Counted from the first letter of the stretch, positions 1-11,995 are shown. The stretch: 64,000 bases of DNA from Annona cherimola (GCA_030490835.1 CM059971.1:104784095-104848094); one strand, 5' to 3'. The notes: generated by a model not told the origin, from the letters alone. Made by a program: numbers and translations.

Positions 1-19
1 ATCGTATTTTTCAATTTTA

Positions 20-245
20 ATTTTTTATAAACATGGTCATTTAAGTGTATTTAATCTATAAATTATATTTTACTAATTTTTTATATTTATATATTTTACA
101 AGGCCATTATGGTCATTTTCTACTTTGAAAAATGACCATAATACTCCTATGTTTTAAAAATAAAAATATATAAATATTCAAAATTTATTAAAACCTAGAT
201 TATAGGTTAAATATTTCTGAATGAATATGTTTATAAAAAATAAAA
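20..245. repeat. Fold-back (inverted-repeat) element
   Basis: The left arm (about 20-115) and right arm (about 118-245) are imperfect reverse complements that meet near position 118, around a 'gaccata/atggtc' motif. The layout resembles the fold-back MITEs found later in the window, including the 'aagtgtatttaa' internal motif. I see no coding capacity. Confidence 0.5.
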
Positions 246-265
246 ATATGACTTACAGTGGAACG

Positions 266-2949
266 TGATTGGGGCCTAATAGTGGTTAGCCACACTCAGT
301 CACCTCTAAAGTTTGATAGAAATTTGGGGTAAAATATTATAGATATAAGAGAAAATTTTGAAACCTTGTAGGTATGTTAGAAATTATAAGCAAATATTAT
401 GATATAAGAATAATTTTCTCTTATATAATTTTAGAGTAATGATCCCCGATTGCTCTAGAGGAATATTGCTATAATCTCTTAGTTTGTAAGAAGCTACCAA
501 CTTTGAACAATTGAGCTTTTGCTAAGATCTACTCATAGTTATTGTGCTTTAAATTTTTTATTAATCAAAATATTAAAATTAATTTGAATATTTGTTTCCA
601 AACAAATATTAAATAATTGCTTGTCTTATAGGATATTGCCCAGTTTCTGAGCAAAAGTACTTTAATTTGATACCTAAGAAATAGGTTAGAGGTAAACATG
701 ACTTGTGCATAACAAAAACATCATGATACGTAAAATTATGACGATGCTGATACATGTTCAGCACTTCAACAAAATTGTGTTACATATCAAAAATGGAAAA
801 ATTTCATGATACAGCTAGTTTCATGAAATCATGTTATACATGACTATATATTTTAAGCTAATATGACTCACTTAAGAAATTGATTGAAATGATTTTTCAA
901 TATTATAATAAACAAATAATTTTGAATGAAATAAGTGCATTGATTCTAGCCTAATTATCAAGGTGAGCTCTAAATGCGGTCCCGCGTTGAAATCTTTAGC
1001 TTTTAATAATCCTGCTTTATATATCATGTTAAGTTTCTTAATCTTTAAATTTTGACATTTGGATTAATAAAAATAAAGAAATTTTTTTTTTATATTTACA
1101 ACATTTACCTATAATTATTTTTTTAAAATTACATTTTTCCATAATTCATTACCTACTTTGTTTTAAAAATTTCTTGAAACACAATTTTATTTTTTAAAAT
1201 TTTTTAAATTGAAATAATTTAGCCTTAGTATGACTCTATTGATGTTAGTAAATTATTAATTTGTGAGTTTAAATTACTCAAGTATCATATGAGGGTCGAA
1301 TTATTTCAATTAGAAAAAATTTTAAATGACAAAATGGACTTTTCAATAGTGTTGACAATGGATGTTTTGGCGGCATGAGTATAATTTGTGAAATGTTGTC
1401 CATATATTAGAAATGAAAGGTAAATATCATAAGTAGAAGAGAATTTTTTTCTTAAAAATAATTACTTTGGTTGGCCAAAAATAACACAATTTGCACTGCT
1501 AATCCACTTTCATATGTATGCTGCACTATGAAAACGAAACTATTGCTTTTACACTCGTGGTGCATATCCAACTCAAACGAACACCAACCTCGGCCGCAGC
1601 GAACTATCCAGTTGTGAACACGAGCGTAAAACTGGACTGGATTAATACGCTATAATCCTACAATCAAATATAGAGATTTGATTTAAGACACTCGCACTTC
1701 AGCCAAATGTCCTTTAAATTGTCTAACGTTGTATATATGGTCAACAATTGCGCCTACACTTTAAGAATGAAGGGTTTCGCTTCAATGACTTGCCAGATGA
1801 GGACATCTTGTTAATCGAATCACAAACGTCCACTTCTGTTGCATTTTAAATCAATTTTTTATACTAAGAAACCAAACGCATAAACATCAAATCTACTATT
1901 ATATATTTAAATCCATTATAAACAATAAACAAGTCAAGCACTAAACAAAGCCATCGAACGTATGGATGAGGGTCCCTTTCGATAGAAAGAGAGGGAAAAA
2001 AACACACACACACACACACTTTACTTCTTCTTGCTGCAAAGCTTTCGATGTGATACGCTATTTTAATAATTATCTTACTTTTTATTATTATTATCTGTTC
2101 GTTTTAATCGTTTTCGCATTTTTTTATTCGTAGATTTTTTTAATAAAACTTTTATCCAAGTGGACCCTGGAAGTAAAATTTTAAAGTTGTTTTTTTTAAA
2201 AGAAAAATTATAAATTTTATTTATATCTCTATATAATTAGTAGACCTCGTATAAATGGTGCATATCTTGAAAAGTATGTTCATAAATAATTTCTTATGCC
2301 CATTGATTATTATAAAAAAAAAAAAAAAAGCGTTTCTTTTGAAATCTGTCTCAATGTCAATGAGCAGGCCCGTTTTTTGAAGTTGGAAAGCCGCAGCTGA
2401 AGCAACACCTGCGTTAGTCGATCGCTCAACCAGCAAAATTCTTGGCAAGCCCTGTTAGGCATCTACAGACTGAACAAAACTGGATAGTCATAGTAGCAGC
2501 AGTGGTTATAAAAGCTTATTTTGAGAAGAACAGGAATACCAAATTGTTTTTAATTTTTATAAATTCTCAGTAGATGTCTTCCTAATAGGCAGGCTGAGAA
2601 ATTCGCCTTATTTAGATGTAAATTGGATGCAGTATTTGAGCCCAAGCTCGCACCATGTCCTTGTGATTTCACACTGGCTAGTTGATCAGCCTCATTGTTC
2701 TGAGAACCGTTAGTCTAACTTGCATCTTAGCGTGGAGAACAACAAAAATTAAATTCTCATTTTCTCATCTGACGCAATTTTGATACAAGCACATAAAAGC
2801 AACCAAATCAACCACTGAATTCCCATCTCTTTTCACACGATTAACATGGGATACAAGCACTGTTTTGAATCCGGTTTTAAAAACATTGGATACAAGTGGC
2901 ATCAGCTGCATACCAAACGACAGTGATCGCATAAAGGAATTGTATGAAA
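266..2949. other. Intergenic, AT-rich, no gene seen
   Basis: I find no convincing coding sequence on either strand. A short (AC)n microsatellite lies at about 2001-2019. Positions 1080-1350 contain a weak inverted repeat. Several long A or T runs occur. The part next to 2950 is the 3' flank of the receptor kinase gene. Confidence 0.5.
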
Positions 2950-4929
2950 TCAGCGGCCTCCTGACAGAACCGATGCTTGGACTGACGAAAGATTCAATAC
3001 AGCTTGATCAGTTCCTTCTTCTGCAGTTAAATGGCTGAGAATGAAGTCGTCCGGCGACAATTCGGGCATTGGTGTATCAAATTCCAAGTACCGCAGGACT
3101 TGCCGCATGTTAGGTCTTGCTGCTGCGTGTTGGTGCGAACAGAGCAAGCCAAGCTTCATAGCCGTTTCCATCTCCAACTCAACACCGTTGGTTTCCATTT
3201 TTGGGTCTGCTGCCTCCAAGATCGAACCCCTTCTCCAGCACTCCAAAACCCAATCCACCAATATACACTCCTCCGGCGATGCGTGCCCCAAAATCGGCTT
3301 CCTCCCACAAGTCACCTCGAGCATGAAAACGCCAAAAGCAAACACATCACTGCTCTTGGTGGCCTTGCCTGTTGTGTTTATCTCCGGTGCAAGATAGCCA
3401 AACGTTCCTGCTATATGGGTGATATGTGGAGTAGATCCATGACCATACGATCTCGCTAGTCCAAAATCACCCAATCTTCCATTCATCTCTCGGTCCAACA
3501 AAACATTGCTGGCTTTGATGTCTCGATGAATGACCACCTTCTCCCACTGTTCATGCAGATAGAGAAGTCCGCAAGCCACTCCTTTGATGATTCGATATCT
3601 CTGGCTCCAAGCAAGACTTATCGCGGGCTCGCCAAAGAGGAATTTATCAAGACTCCCATTTGGCATGAGTTCATAGACCAGCAAGAGCTCGCTTTTGCGA
3701 CGGCAGTAGCCCAGGAGCTGGACCAAATTCCGGTGCCTGAGCCTGCCAAGGCTCTCGATTTCAGCTATGAATTCTTTCATGCCTTGGCGAGATCCGGGGG
3801 ATACCCTTTTCACAGCGACTTCGGTTTTGGATTTGGGGAGGATGCCCCGGTATACGTTTCCAAAGCCTCCAGCCCCAAGAATGTCTTTCGCGGAGAAGCC
3901 CCGCGTGGCGGCTTTCAGATCTTTGTAGGAAAACCTGCAGGGACCATATTCAGGCTCCCAATCTTCAACAACCAACTGGGGGGATTTCTTCTTCCTTCTA
4001 ATAATGGCAGCAACGACCAATATGGAAACCAACAAGAAAGTCGCTCCAATTGCAGGCAACCCAATTATCAAAACTTTGGAATATTTGTTGGTCTTCCTCC
4101 AAGGAAGTGGAGGGAGCTTGGAGATGTCAATGGCTTGCGCTTTTCCGTTCATTTTGAAGCTCCATCCAAGGACGTAGTGGGACGAAGCCATGGTCCTCGC
4201 CGAAGATGAAAACCCGACGTACATGGAAGTGAGGATGATAGGCGACAGATCGAGGTCCAACGTCAACAGAGAACGATTTGGCCGCGGAACATCAATTGGG
4301 TGCAACGTGAGGTTGAGTTGCTTCCCTTGGCCATCGTATTCCAGCCAGACCTGCATGGGGCGGCCGCTTCCCAGCCTCAGCTTGTTGAACCCACCATCCC
4401 TATCTGAATAGTAACCGGCAGAGGCGGATTTGACCTGGATCCCAGAACTGTTGGAATCAATCCCAGAACTGTTGGAATCAATCTCCCTTGCTTCTTTGCT
4501 CTGTAAGGCGTCCAGCTCCACGGCAAACACATGATTCGCCGTGTCGTTGTCGACATGGGTGGAATTGAAGAGCCCCAAACGTTGGGAAGGTAGGCCTGCG
4601 AGTCTGTCCCGTGGAGAAATGACGAAGGCCAGGCCGTGGGGACTCAAGCCCGTGGAAGCGTCGGGTGAAATTGCAAAAACGAAACTTGTTGAGAAGGAGG
4701 AAACATCACCCGCTGTGCTGTTCTTAAATTCCAAAGAACGAGGGTAGAATGCATGAGCGGCCTGAAAAGATGTACCGTTTGCGAGCTTGAAACGGCCCGG
4801 AGATGGTGGGGTCGATGCATTTGTTGCAGCGTCGACGTCGAGGAGGCCGTCGAAGCTGAAATCTGCGATCTGAGCAGCAGCAGTTGCAATGTGGGGGAGG
4901 AAGAAGAGAAGGAAAAGGTTGGAAAACAT
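2950..4929 (-). CDS. L-type lectin-domain receptor-like kinase (LecRK), single exon
   Basis: The protein is a 659-aa plasma-membrane receptor kinase, a normal length for L-type LecRKs. Residues 1-20 are a hydrophobic signal peptide. A legume-lectin ectodomain follows (about 22-270), then a transmembrane helix (about 285-311) with a basic stop-transfer RRKKK, and a Ser/Thr kinase. Kinase motifs are intact: GAGGFG (362-367), VAVK lysine 384, HRD (468-470), DFG (488-490) and APE (524-526). An in-frame ATG lies 68 codons upstream at 5133. I chose 4929 because only that start puts a signal peptide at the N-terminus. The gene is intronless, as is common in this family. The metal-binding loop of the lectin after AVELD is odd: a 21-bp tandem duplication repeats IDSNSSG and the usual Asn/Asp pattern there is degenerate, so sugar binding is doubtful. 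The family is known for extracellular signal perception; the ligand is unknown. Confidence 0.93.
   Translation of the reverse strand: MFSNLFLLFFLPHIATAAAQIADFSFDGLLDVDAATNASTPPSPGRFKLANGTSFQAAHAFYPRSLEFKNSTAGDVSSFSTSFVFAISPDASTGLSPHGLAFVISPRDRLAGLPSQRLGLFNSTHVDNDTANHVFAVELDALQSKEAREIDSNSSGIDSNSSGIQVKSASAGYYSDRDGGFNKLRLGSGRPMQVWLEYDGQGKQLNLTLHPIDVPRPNRSLLTLDLDLSPIILTSMYVGFSSSARTMASSHYVLGWSFKMNGKAQAIDISKLPPLPWRKTNKYSKVLIIGLPAIGATFLLVSILVVAAIIRRKKKSPQLVVEDWEPEYGPCRFSYKDLKAATRGFSAKDILGAGGFGNVYRGILPKSKTEVAVKRVSPGSRQGMKEFIAEIESLGRLRHRNLVQLLGYCRRKSELLLVYELMPNGSLDKFLFGEPAISLAWSQRYRIIKGVACGLLYLHEQWEKVVIHRDIKASNVLLDREMNGRLGDFGLARSYGHGSTPHITHIAGTFGYLAPEINTTGKATKSSDVFAFGVFMLEVTCGRKPILGHASPEECILVDWVLECWRRGSILEAADPKMETNGVELEMETAMKLGLLCSHQHAAARPNMRQVLRYLEFDTPMPELSPDDFILSHLTAEEGTDQAVLNLSSVQASVLSGGR
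4441..4482 (-). repeat. 21-bp perfect tandem duplication in the lectin domain
   Basis: Two identical 21-bp units (4441-4461 and 4462-4482) encode IDSNSSG twice in frame, near residues 150-163 of the receptor kinase. Identity of the copies suggests a recent slippage or duplication event. It adds one more N-glycosylation-type NSS motif. Confidence 0.9.
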
Positions 4930-5892
4930 AGCTTCCAATTCGAGCGAATGAATAATTTGGACTTTGGAGGTGTAGACGATGGAAAAGACGAACATCGACG
5001 ACCAAGACCAACCTTTTTTGGGCAATTGCATAGAAACCACGACGCTCATTCGTCCTCGCTTCATCGTCACAAACACGTTGCGCGTTTTTTGACTCTCTCC
5101 ATGTAATGGGCCCCATATCATGTTCCATTCCAATACGTCTATCGGTAGCTGGTAATATCTTTAATGCACTAAAATTAATACAGAGTTTATCATGTGCCCC
5201 ATTAAGCATTTTTTATTGCTAAACTCTTTACTTTTAACTTAATTTTTTTTATTATATATTCACCAATTTAACTAACTGCATTGTAACTTAGAAATAGCCC
5301 GTGCGCTGAATTTAAAATACTTATTGATCCAAATAAATTTAATTTAGTCAGCAATAATTTGCAAGGCATAAGTTGGAAGAATGATTCCATGATGATGGAT
5401 TCCTCATGAAGAATAAGAATGAATGGAGAAAAATATAAGGAAAAAAACAAATGCAAAAAAGCGAAAAAGAAAGAGAGAAAATTGTGTAAAGTAATCAAAG
5501 AAAAATGATTAAAGTAAACTGAACATACAAAAGTGAATAATAAGATATGTTAATGCCATGATTAGAAATGATAAAAGAATGAAATAATGATTCGAAAATC
5601 TATTTTTAAGGGAATCATATCGTAGGTTTACTGCTACAACCTTACTAGCTGTTTGGAAGGATGCCTAAACGAGATGAATAAATGAAATAAGAATTAATCA
5701 TATGTACTGTAAATTGTAAAATATCGAAAAATAATACTAAATATTTAAGTGACCCGTCAAAATCCATGTAAGATATCCCATGTAGCAAGAGTTGACACTT
5801 TGACCAACTAGGCTAAATAGTTAATAATGGGTTTTGCTCAATTATTACTTATAGAAGGTATAGGTTATATTTTTATTTTTATTTTTGGATGG
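4930..5892. other. Upstream flank of the receptor kinase, no gene seen
   Basis: This stretch should contain the promoter of the minus-strand receptor kinase. I cannot fix a TATA box with confidence. AT-rich patches around 5225-5260 are the only TATA-like candidates. No coding sequence is apparent beyond the in-frame extension up to 5133. Confidence 0.4.
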
Positions 5893-5985
5893 TATTTTAG
5901 CAACCCGTATAGCTCGGTTGGTATACAGGTAGTCCAGTAGTCTTAGAAGTTTAGTGTTCGAGTAGAGGGTTCTGCAAAAAAAATA
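5893..5985 (+). repeat. tRNA-like SINE fragment
   Basis: A tRNA-type A box (tagctcggttggt) at about 5911 is followed about 40 bp later by a B-box-like tgttcgagt and then an A-rich tail near 5977. This is the internal RNA polymerase III promoter layout of tRNA-derived SINEs. It does not fold as an intact tRNA that I can recognise. Confidence 0.45.
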
Positions 5986-6092
5986 ATTATTTTTGCACTT
6001 TTACCTCCCTGAGCATGCGGCCCCACGGGATAAGATACGATGAGATAAGAACTCTCCTAGATAAGATTTAGTTTAATTGAAATTTAAGTTAA

Positions 6093-6357
6093 GGGTGTGT
6101 TTGGGAATAGATAAAACTTTTGATGAAAAGTTTTGAAGAGTAGAAGTTTTCAAATGATGTGAGATAATAGGAGTAATGATGAGAATTAAAAATGATAAAA
6201 TTAAAATAGATAAGTTTGTTGTGTGGATAATTATGTAGAAATAATTGAAAAGTACGATAGTTGTATAGGAATGTGTGAAAAAATGATTAAAAAATATGAT
6301 AGTTGTGGAGAGTGAAAAGTTTTAAATTGAAAAGCTTTAACTTAATATTTTACACCC
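6093..6357 (+). mobile_element. Tourist-like (PIF/Harbinger-type) MITE, copy 1
   Basis: It starts with gggtgtgtttggg and carries the family's internal motifs (ataaaact...gatgaaaagtttt, gtgagat, aaagttttaaattgaaaa). It ends near acaccc at 6357. The same roughly 265-290-bp family recurs at least nine more times in this window. Better copies have matching TIRs and TAA target duplications. Confidence 0.7.
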
Positions 6358-6864
6358 ATTGCCTAATACAACTTAAAAAAGTTTTGTATTTTATTTCTTA
6401 TCTTAGCTGCGGGAGTCTTTATATGGAAATTGATTTTAACTCTGTAGTTATGTATTTTATGATGACATTAAGCATATATATTGACTGTTATAATTTTTAG
6501 GCTTTGGAATTAACGTGTTTGGCATGATTTATTTCATGAGACAAATTTTTGCAAAAGAAAATGTTCAAATTTCATGCGTAGGATATATGTGCAGTTATTA
6601 TATATATTTAATGCGCTTTTTATATAAATGCATATGAGATATAAAAATATGTATAAAATCATATATAAGTTATGGACTAACGATACGGTAAGGGTGTATC
6701 CATTTTTTAAAAAATTTAGGTAGTTATGTGCGGTTGAGAATTCATCAGACGTTGGAGTACAGATGCTTCGAATTTTGGTTTCACAAAATTCCAATAAAAG
6801 CAGCGACCACGTTTGGTTGCTTTTGTTAAGTTTCCTTTTTCGAACAGTTGAAACTGACGCGCGG

Positions 6865-7265
6865 AAGCGGGATCGCGATTTAATGCATCCGGGTGCACTG
6901 AGCTTCAATGCACCCGGGTGCATTAAACTTATTTTAACTTATTGTTTATTTATTTAAAAAAAATTTATATAAGTATTAATCTAAGTGTATTTAACATGTG
7001 TATTAATTTTTACTATTTTTGAAGTATTTTAGATATTTATTTTTCATTTTTGAAAATCAGTCGCATTTTAGGTAATTTTAAATTACCTATAAAATTACTT
7101 AAAATGCCACTGATTTTCAAAAATAAAAAATAAATATTTAAAATACTCTAAAAATGGTAAAAATTCATACACATGTTAAATACACTTAGATTAACACTTG
7201 AATAAAAAAATTTCAAAAAATTAAAAAAATGGATTAATGCACCCTGGTGCACTATCGCGGTCCAT
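6865..7265. mobile_element. Fold-back MITE with gcacccgggtgcatt-type ends
   Basis: Two arms of almost 200 bp are reverse complements about a centre near 7085, at the attacc/ggtaat palindrome. The outer ends are cgcgattta...gcatccgggtgc on the left and gcaccctggtgcactatcgcgg on the right, both read on the plus strand. There is no coding capacity. A related element lies at about 49507-49878. Confidence 0.7.
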
Positions 7266-8140
7266 AGAAGCACTTGTGATGAGAATTTGTTTTTCTTAAG
7301 GTAAAAACGACACTCTAATAATGGCCAAAGATATTTTCAAATTTTTGATCCAGCAATAACGTTAGCTGGCTGAGACCAAGCAAAGCCCATTCACTGTGAG
7401 AGCAGTGATAACGTGGGGTGTTGTGGACCGTTTAAATTATTTTGTTGTAAATTAGGCGATTTAATTTCGATTTATATGGTCATTTAATCAATTGTTATGT
7501 TTTTGATGCTTCTGGACTCAATGGAAGAGTTTGATTTTGCATTTGAGGTCTAATTTTTAAATATTAAATTAAATGATTATTTTATCATTTAATGAAGTTT
7601 TAATTTGGGTCATAATCCATTTTTAAATAATTTTCTACTTACTAGTCATGTTGGGACTAACACATTTATTTTTACAAGTGTATAAAATCAAGTAGAACAC
7701 TAAAGATTGGCTTACTTGAAGATTTTTCAAAAAATTATTTTATTTTATTCGAAAATTATTGAAATGCATGTATTGTAAATAGTGGACACATTTATTTTTT
7801 TGTGTCTAGGATGTAATTGGGAACATGATTATTGAAAGTGAAAATTTGAATTTTTCATAAATTAATATGGTAATTAATTTGGTCATCAATGTGTAATTGA
7901 TCTTATCGAATTGCATTAACTACACGTCTCGGGATCACTTGTCTGGACCGGTATGTTATATAAATGATAAAAGTTATATTGAAAAGATAAAAATTATATT
8001 AAAAATTAAAAAAATTAAATGGGAAAAGATATTCTATACAAATCTAATTTAAAACATCTTCAATTCTTAGAAACAATCAAAGTAAGAAAAAAGATATATG
8101 AATTATAATTAACAGAGAATAATAATTAGAAATAAATTAA
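7266..8140. other. Intergenic, no gene seen
   Basis: AT-rich sequence without coding signal. A stretch beginning near tgttgtggaccg (about 7418) has the flavour of retroelement LTR sequence, but I could not find a paired terminus, so I do not annotate it as one. Confidence 0.35.
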
Positions 8141-8404
8141 GGGTATGTTTGGATATTATAAAAAAATTTCAATTTAGAATTTTTGACTCTTCATAGTTTT
8201 CTTATTTTTAATTATTTATTCACTTATTCTTTTGCAACTATTTTACCTTTTAATCATTTCTACACCATTATTCATATAATTAATCTATTTATTTTAATTT
8301 TATTATCTTTACTTCTATCATATCATATTATTTTCTTCCAATTTAAAAATTATTACTTTAAAAAATTTTCATACAAAAATTTTATAACTATCCAAACGCA
8401 CACT
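8141..8404 (-). mobile_element. Tourist-like MITE, copy 2
   Basis: The left end gggtatgtttggat pairs with the right end atccaaacgcacac. Internal motifs of the family (tttcaatcatttc, tatctattttaa, tatcatatcac) are in the opposite orientation to copy 1. It has no coding capacity. Confidence 0.65.
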
Positions 8405-9682
8405 GAATAAGCATAAAAAAAAAAAAAAGGCATATGAAAATAAAGCACTGCACGACTGGGTGTCTCGCGTCCACGCGTTGCAAGTAGCAAGTGGCTGCCT
8501 GGTCAGTAGGTCATCCTGAAATCCTGTCATGGGTGACTTCGAGGCGGCCGCCCCGTGTAGAGAGAATGAGAGAGAGCGAGAGACAATGAATCAGGCACAT
8601 GCCGCGACCAGCAGGCGGCCCTCGATCTCCATCAATTTATCGTCGTGCTTAGTTGCCCGAACCTGCCCTGCCCCCACCAATCCGTCAGACTCGCTTTCTT
8701 AATAATTTCTCTCTGCTCCTGACCTGCTCAGCCCGTTGGATCATTGGATGGGATGTGAGTAGCTTCAATGGGAAACTCTCGTTGGGAGCTCTTTCAAAAA
8801 CTCTGATTTTTATTATTTTTTAAAAATCGAACCATACAATATATTTAAAATATACTTTCTACAGTTGACAATAAAAAATATAAAAATCAAGTGAGATTGA
8901 TGAATAAAAAATAATGAAGAGTTTCAATGGTAAATATAGTTTTAGATATAAATGACACATATGACACGATTTGGGCAGTCGCAAACGTTATATATGTCTC
9001 TTGATTAGGCAAGCGTAAAAAGTCGTTTTATGTTTCCAAAATTCTGTTATGTTATTTTTACGTGATAAATTTATAATTTTTAGTTATTTAATATTATATT
9101 AACATTCGATTATTATGAATTTTATTATTAACAGTCAAAATAATATTTTAAACATATTGCATGAAAATCAACTAAAAAAATGTAATTTTATATAATTTTT
9201 AGAAGACTTACCACGGTGTGAGTCAACACTGAAGCTTCTCTCGGATAAGCACTTTCCATTCCATCCGAAAAGATTTTTCTCATTGTCTTATTTTTCCTTT
9301 TTCCGTCGAGGTTATAATTCATGGGCCAATTGAATAAATTTTGCCGGTAGCAGCTGCAGCTGCAAATGAATAAGATTGAATCGTTCGGTGTAGATTGATT
9401 ATTTATTTTATCTAAGCAGAAATGTTTTCAAAGCTTTTTTGGTGACTGTAATAACACGGACCTGAAAAAATTGACCCATGACTTTCCGATGCGGTCAGTT
9501 AATTTTTGCTGAGGTGGCATGTTTGACATGTTGACCATCTGATGTGTCAATTGAATTGCTGACGTGGACTCCTGATTATTGACTTTAACTTGTTGACTGA
9601 TTTATTCTCAATGACTAGTTATTTACAATTTAGCCCAGATGTGTATTTAAATCTAAATTAATAAATTGGATTTAACTAAATG
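8405..9682. other. Intergenic; GC-rich islet and TTGAC-rich patch
   Basis: A GC-rich islet at about 8450-8760 includes a GA-repeat (gagagaatgagagagagcgag). It looks like promoter or retroelement sequence but no open gene follows. At about 9470-9605 the core TTGAC/GTCAA recurs many times in 130 bp together with tgacgtgg. I see no coding sequence. Confidence 0.4.
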
Positions 9683-9760
9683 AGCTGTTAAGGAGGTTAG
9701 ATGGTTAAAATCTTTGCTTGTGAATGTAAAGTTGTGGGTTCAAATTGTGACTTGAGAGAT
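9683..9760 (+). repeat. tRNA-like SINE fragment
   Basis: ggttagatggtt resembles an A box, and gggttcaaattgtgac about 45 bp downstream resembles a B box. The arrangement fits a tRNA-derived SINE head. No target-site duplication could be identified, so the boundaries are approximate. Confidence 0.45.
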
Positions 9761-10017
9761 GTTAAATATATATTTTTATTTGCCATTTGAGTGTAATTGG
9801 GACCCATAATGAGATAATCATGAAGTTGAATTTTGAAATTATTTGATGAAGAAGTTGAAACTAACTCATCCAACAAATGGACGATGTTATATAGGGAAGT
9901 TATAGAAACTTAATAAATAAGAAATTACAGAAAAAGTTAACCTAACTTCTAAAAAAAATAAAGTGTGAGGGTAGGAGCTACAAACCGTGGTTAATCATGA
10001 AACTCAGGTTCATCTCA

Positions 10018-10105
10018 ACTCTAACCCTAATTCTATTTGTAAAACTTCAACCCTAATCCTAACCCTAATCCTATTTGTAAATCTCAACCCTAATCTTATT
10101 TTTGA
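10018..10105 (+). repeat. Interstitial telomere-like repeats
   Basis: Several CCCTAA-type units (aaccctaa, accctaatcctaacccta) are interleaved with a repeated 'ttctatttgtaaa' spacer. They are degenerate, few in number and internal, so they are not a chromosome end. They may be a relic of repair or part of a larger repeat. Confidence 0.6.
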
Positions 10106-11594
10106 AATTCGAGCTCGGATTGAGTTTCGGGTTGACATTCTCCTGTTAATATATCTTTGTTATTCATCATATATATAATTTTTATCATAAACCTATTGTA
10201 TAAAAATTTTTAAAAAATAATTTATTATACGAAAGCAAGAAAAATTCAAATACCGCTTTGTTACTCATCCTATATGGTTCTGCGTGCTGATTAAAAATAA
10301 ATATTTCTGAACATCAGTCCATTTTGTTTCTATTTATTTTATTCCTAACAATTAATTCTTAAATAATTAATGCTGTTTTTGTTCGTTTATTTCTAAAAAT
10401 TCATTCTACCTATATATAATCACATTCCATATATTTTTCTCCTTCTCTTTTGCTCTTATTTTCAAATAAGATTTCATTGAACCAACTTTCAATAATTAAT
10501 CATGGTACTGTTAATTTGTATGTTAAATAATAAGCAATAAGTTTTTCTAAAAAAAATATCAAGAATAGAACTGTTACCGGTGCAGGGATGCAGGGGGCAG
10601 TGGGTGCCGGAGGGATCAGGTGCGAGGATGGTGGCGTGGTGCTGCTGGAGCTGCCGACGTCAAGGACGGGCTGAACGGCAGAATGCAAGGAAGCACAACG
10701 GGAGGGAGCAGTTGGCGGAGGCGCGGCCGGAGAAGAAGGCTAGAGGGTTCGGACTTCTGATAGAATTTCGCGAGCGCCGAAGAAGAAAAGCTGGAGGTTT
10801 CGGACAGCAGGACAGACGGGATTTCGCGAGCAGGAAGAAAGGGGAAGCTGGAAATGGCGGGGCTATTTCCTCTAGACAGAATGAGGCTCTCGTTGGCTCG
10901 TTGCTCATGGAAAACCAACCACCCTCATCGATTTAGCTACTCTCATCCTGGGCATAGCAGCATGACCGACTGATCCAGTGATCCTCATACTCACCCGCTA
11001 GTCCGTTGCTCCTTGAAGGAAGATGATGGCAAAGAAGCGCTCTCCTCCGATAAAAAGAGCTTGTCTGCAACGTCAAAATCAAAATGGAGCAGAAAGTGGG
11101 AGCTTCGGAATTTCGGATAGGGTGGAGCCGTGGAGGAAAGCCAAAATCAAAAGGGAAAATGGGAAATGGCCAAGACGCTATGTCGCCTCACTGACCCTGT
11201 CGCCGTCTGCAAGACTGCAGCGCCTGCAGCTCTGCCGCCTGCGACGCTGTCCATCAGTCATATATTATTATTATTATAAAAATTATATATTTTATGTAAA
11301 TTCAAATTCGGGTTCGGGCTTGCCTGAACCCAAAACCGAGACCTGTTTGACCTGTTTGAATTCGGTCTGGGTTCAAGCCGAAAATTTCAGAATTTCAACG
11401 TTGCTTATTGCCGGGTTCAACAAGCCAGGTTCGGGGCGAACCCGGCCCAAGTTGCACCCCTTACTATAGATGGGCGAAATGCAAATCAAGGAATAAGAAA
11501 AACTCATTACGACGTTGTGCAATTTAAGTCGTCATCTACTATTTTTTTATATATAATTTCTTCAGGCTCCAATTGCAGGAAGCATATTCAAGAA
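10106..11594. other. Probable decayed transposon remnant, no reliable gene
   Basis: The region alternates AT-rich stretches with a GC-rich block (about 10570-11460) that keeps frames open on both strands without any domain I recognise. The right edge (ggcccaagttgcacccctta, about 11447-11466) resembles a hAT-type terminus read from the minus strand. I could not find the matching left end. I treat the open frames as non-coding. Confidence 0.35.
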
Positions 11595-11995
11595 GAGGAG
11601 TGATTCTATTAGCCCGGGCTAAATAAATGGCCCACTTAGCCCACCTCAAAAAACTCATTTAAAACAACTTTTTTTTATTTTTTTCTTTATACACTTGTTT
11701 ATCTAAGTGTATTTAACATATAGACCAAGTTTTACCATTTTTGGAAATGTGCCTATATTTTTTTTAGATTTTTGAAAATAAGGGTATTTTAAATGCATAT
11801 ATACACATAGATGTTTGAAAATCTCAAAAAAATAGATAAACATATTCAAAAATGGTAAAACTTAATTTATATGTTAAATACACTTAGATAAACAAGTACA
11901 TGAAAAAAAAAGTAAAAAAAATTTATTTTAAATAAATTTTTTGAGATAAGCTAAGTGGGTCATTTACTTAGCCCGGGCTAATAGAATCACTCTTC
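11595..11995. mobile_element. 401-bp fold-back MITE family, copy 1
   Basis: The left end gaggagtgattctattagc and right end aatcactcttc are inverted repeats, with agcccgggctaa just inside both ends and arms of nearly 200 bp meeting near 11800. Its length matches the copies at 20993-21393 and 22430-22830. The flanking 9-mers (attcaagaa and gataaaagg) do not match, so this is probably an older insertion. Confidence 0.75.

Noticed and set aside
3526..4209. Long plus-strand open frame opposite the receptor kinase
   Set aside because: It is the antisense shadow of the kinase and transmembrane coding region and has no domain of its own.
4930..5133. 68-codon N-terminal extension of the receptor kinase
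   Set aside because: It would bury the signal peptide inside the protein and has no family match. The ATG at 4929 fits the family.
5893..5985. Functional tRNA gene
   Set aside because: A and B boxes are present, but I cannot form an acceptor stem or a proper anticodon arm. A SINE relic is more likely.
11023..11469. 148-codon plus-strand frame
   Set aside because: It has no domain, low-complexity tyrosine and arginine runs, and overlaps a probable transposon edge. It is best explained as composition.
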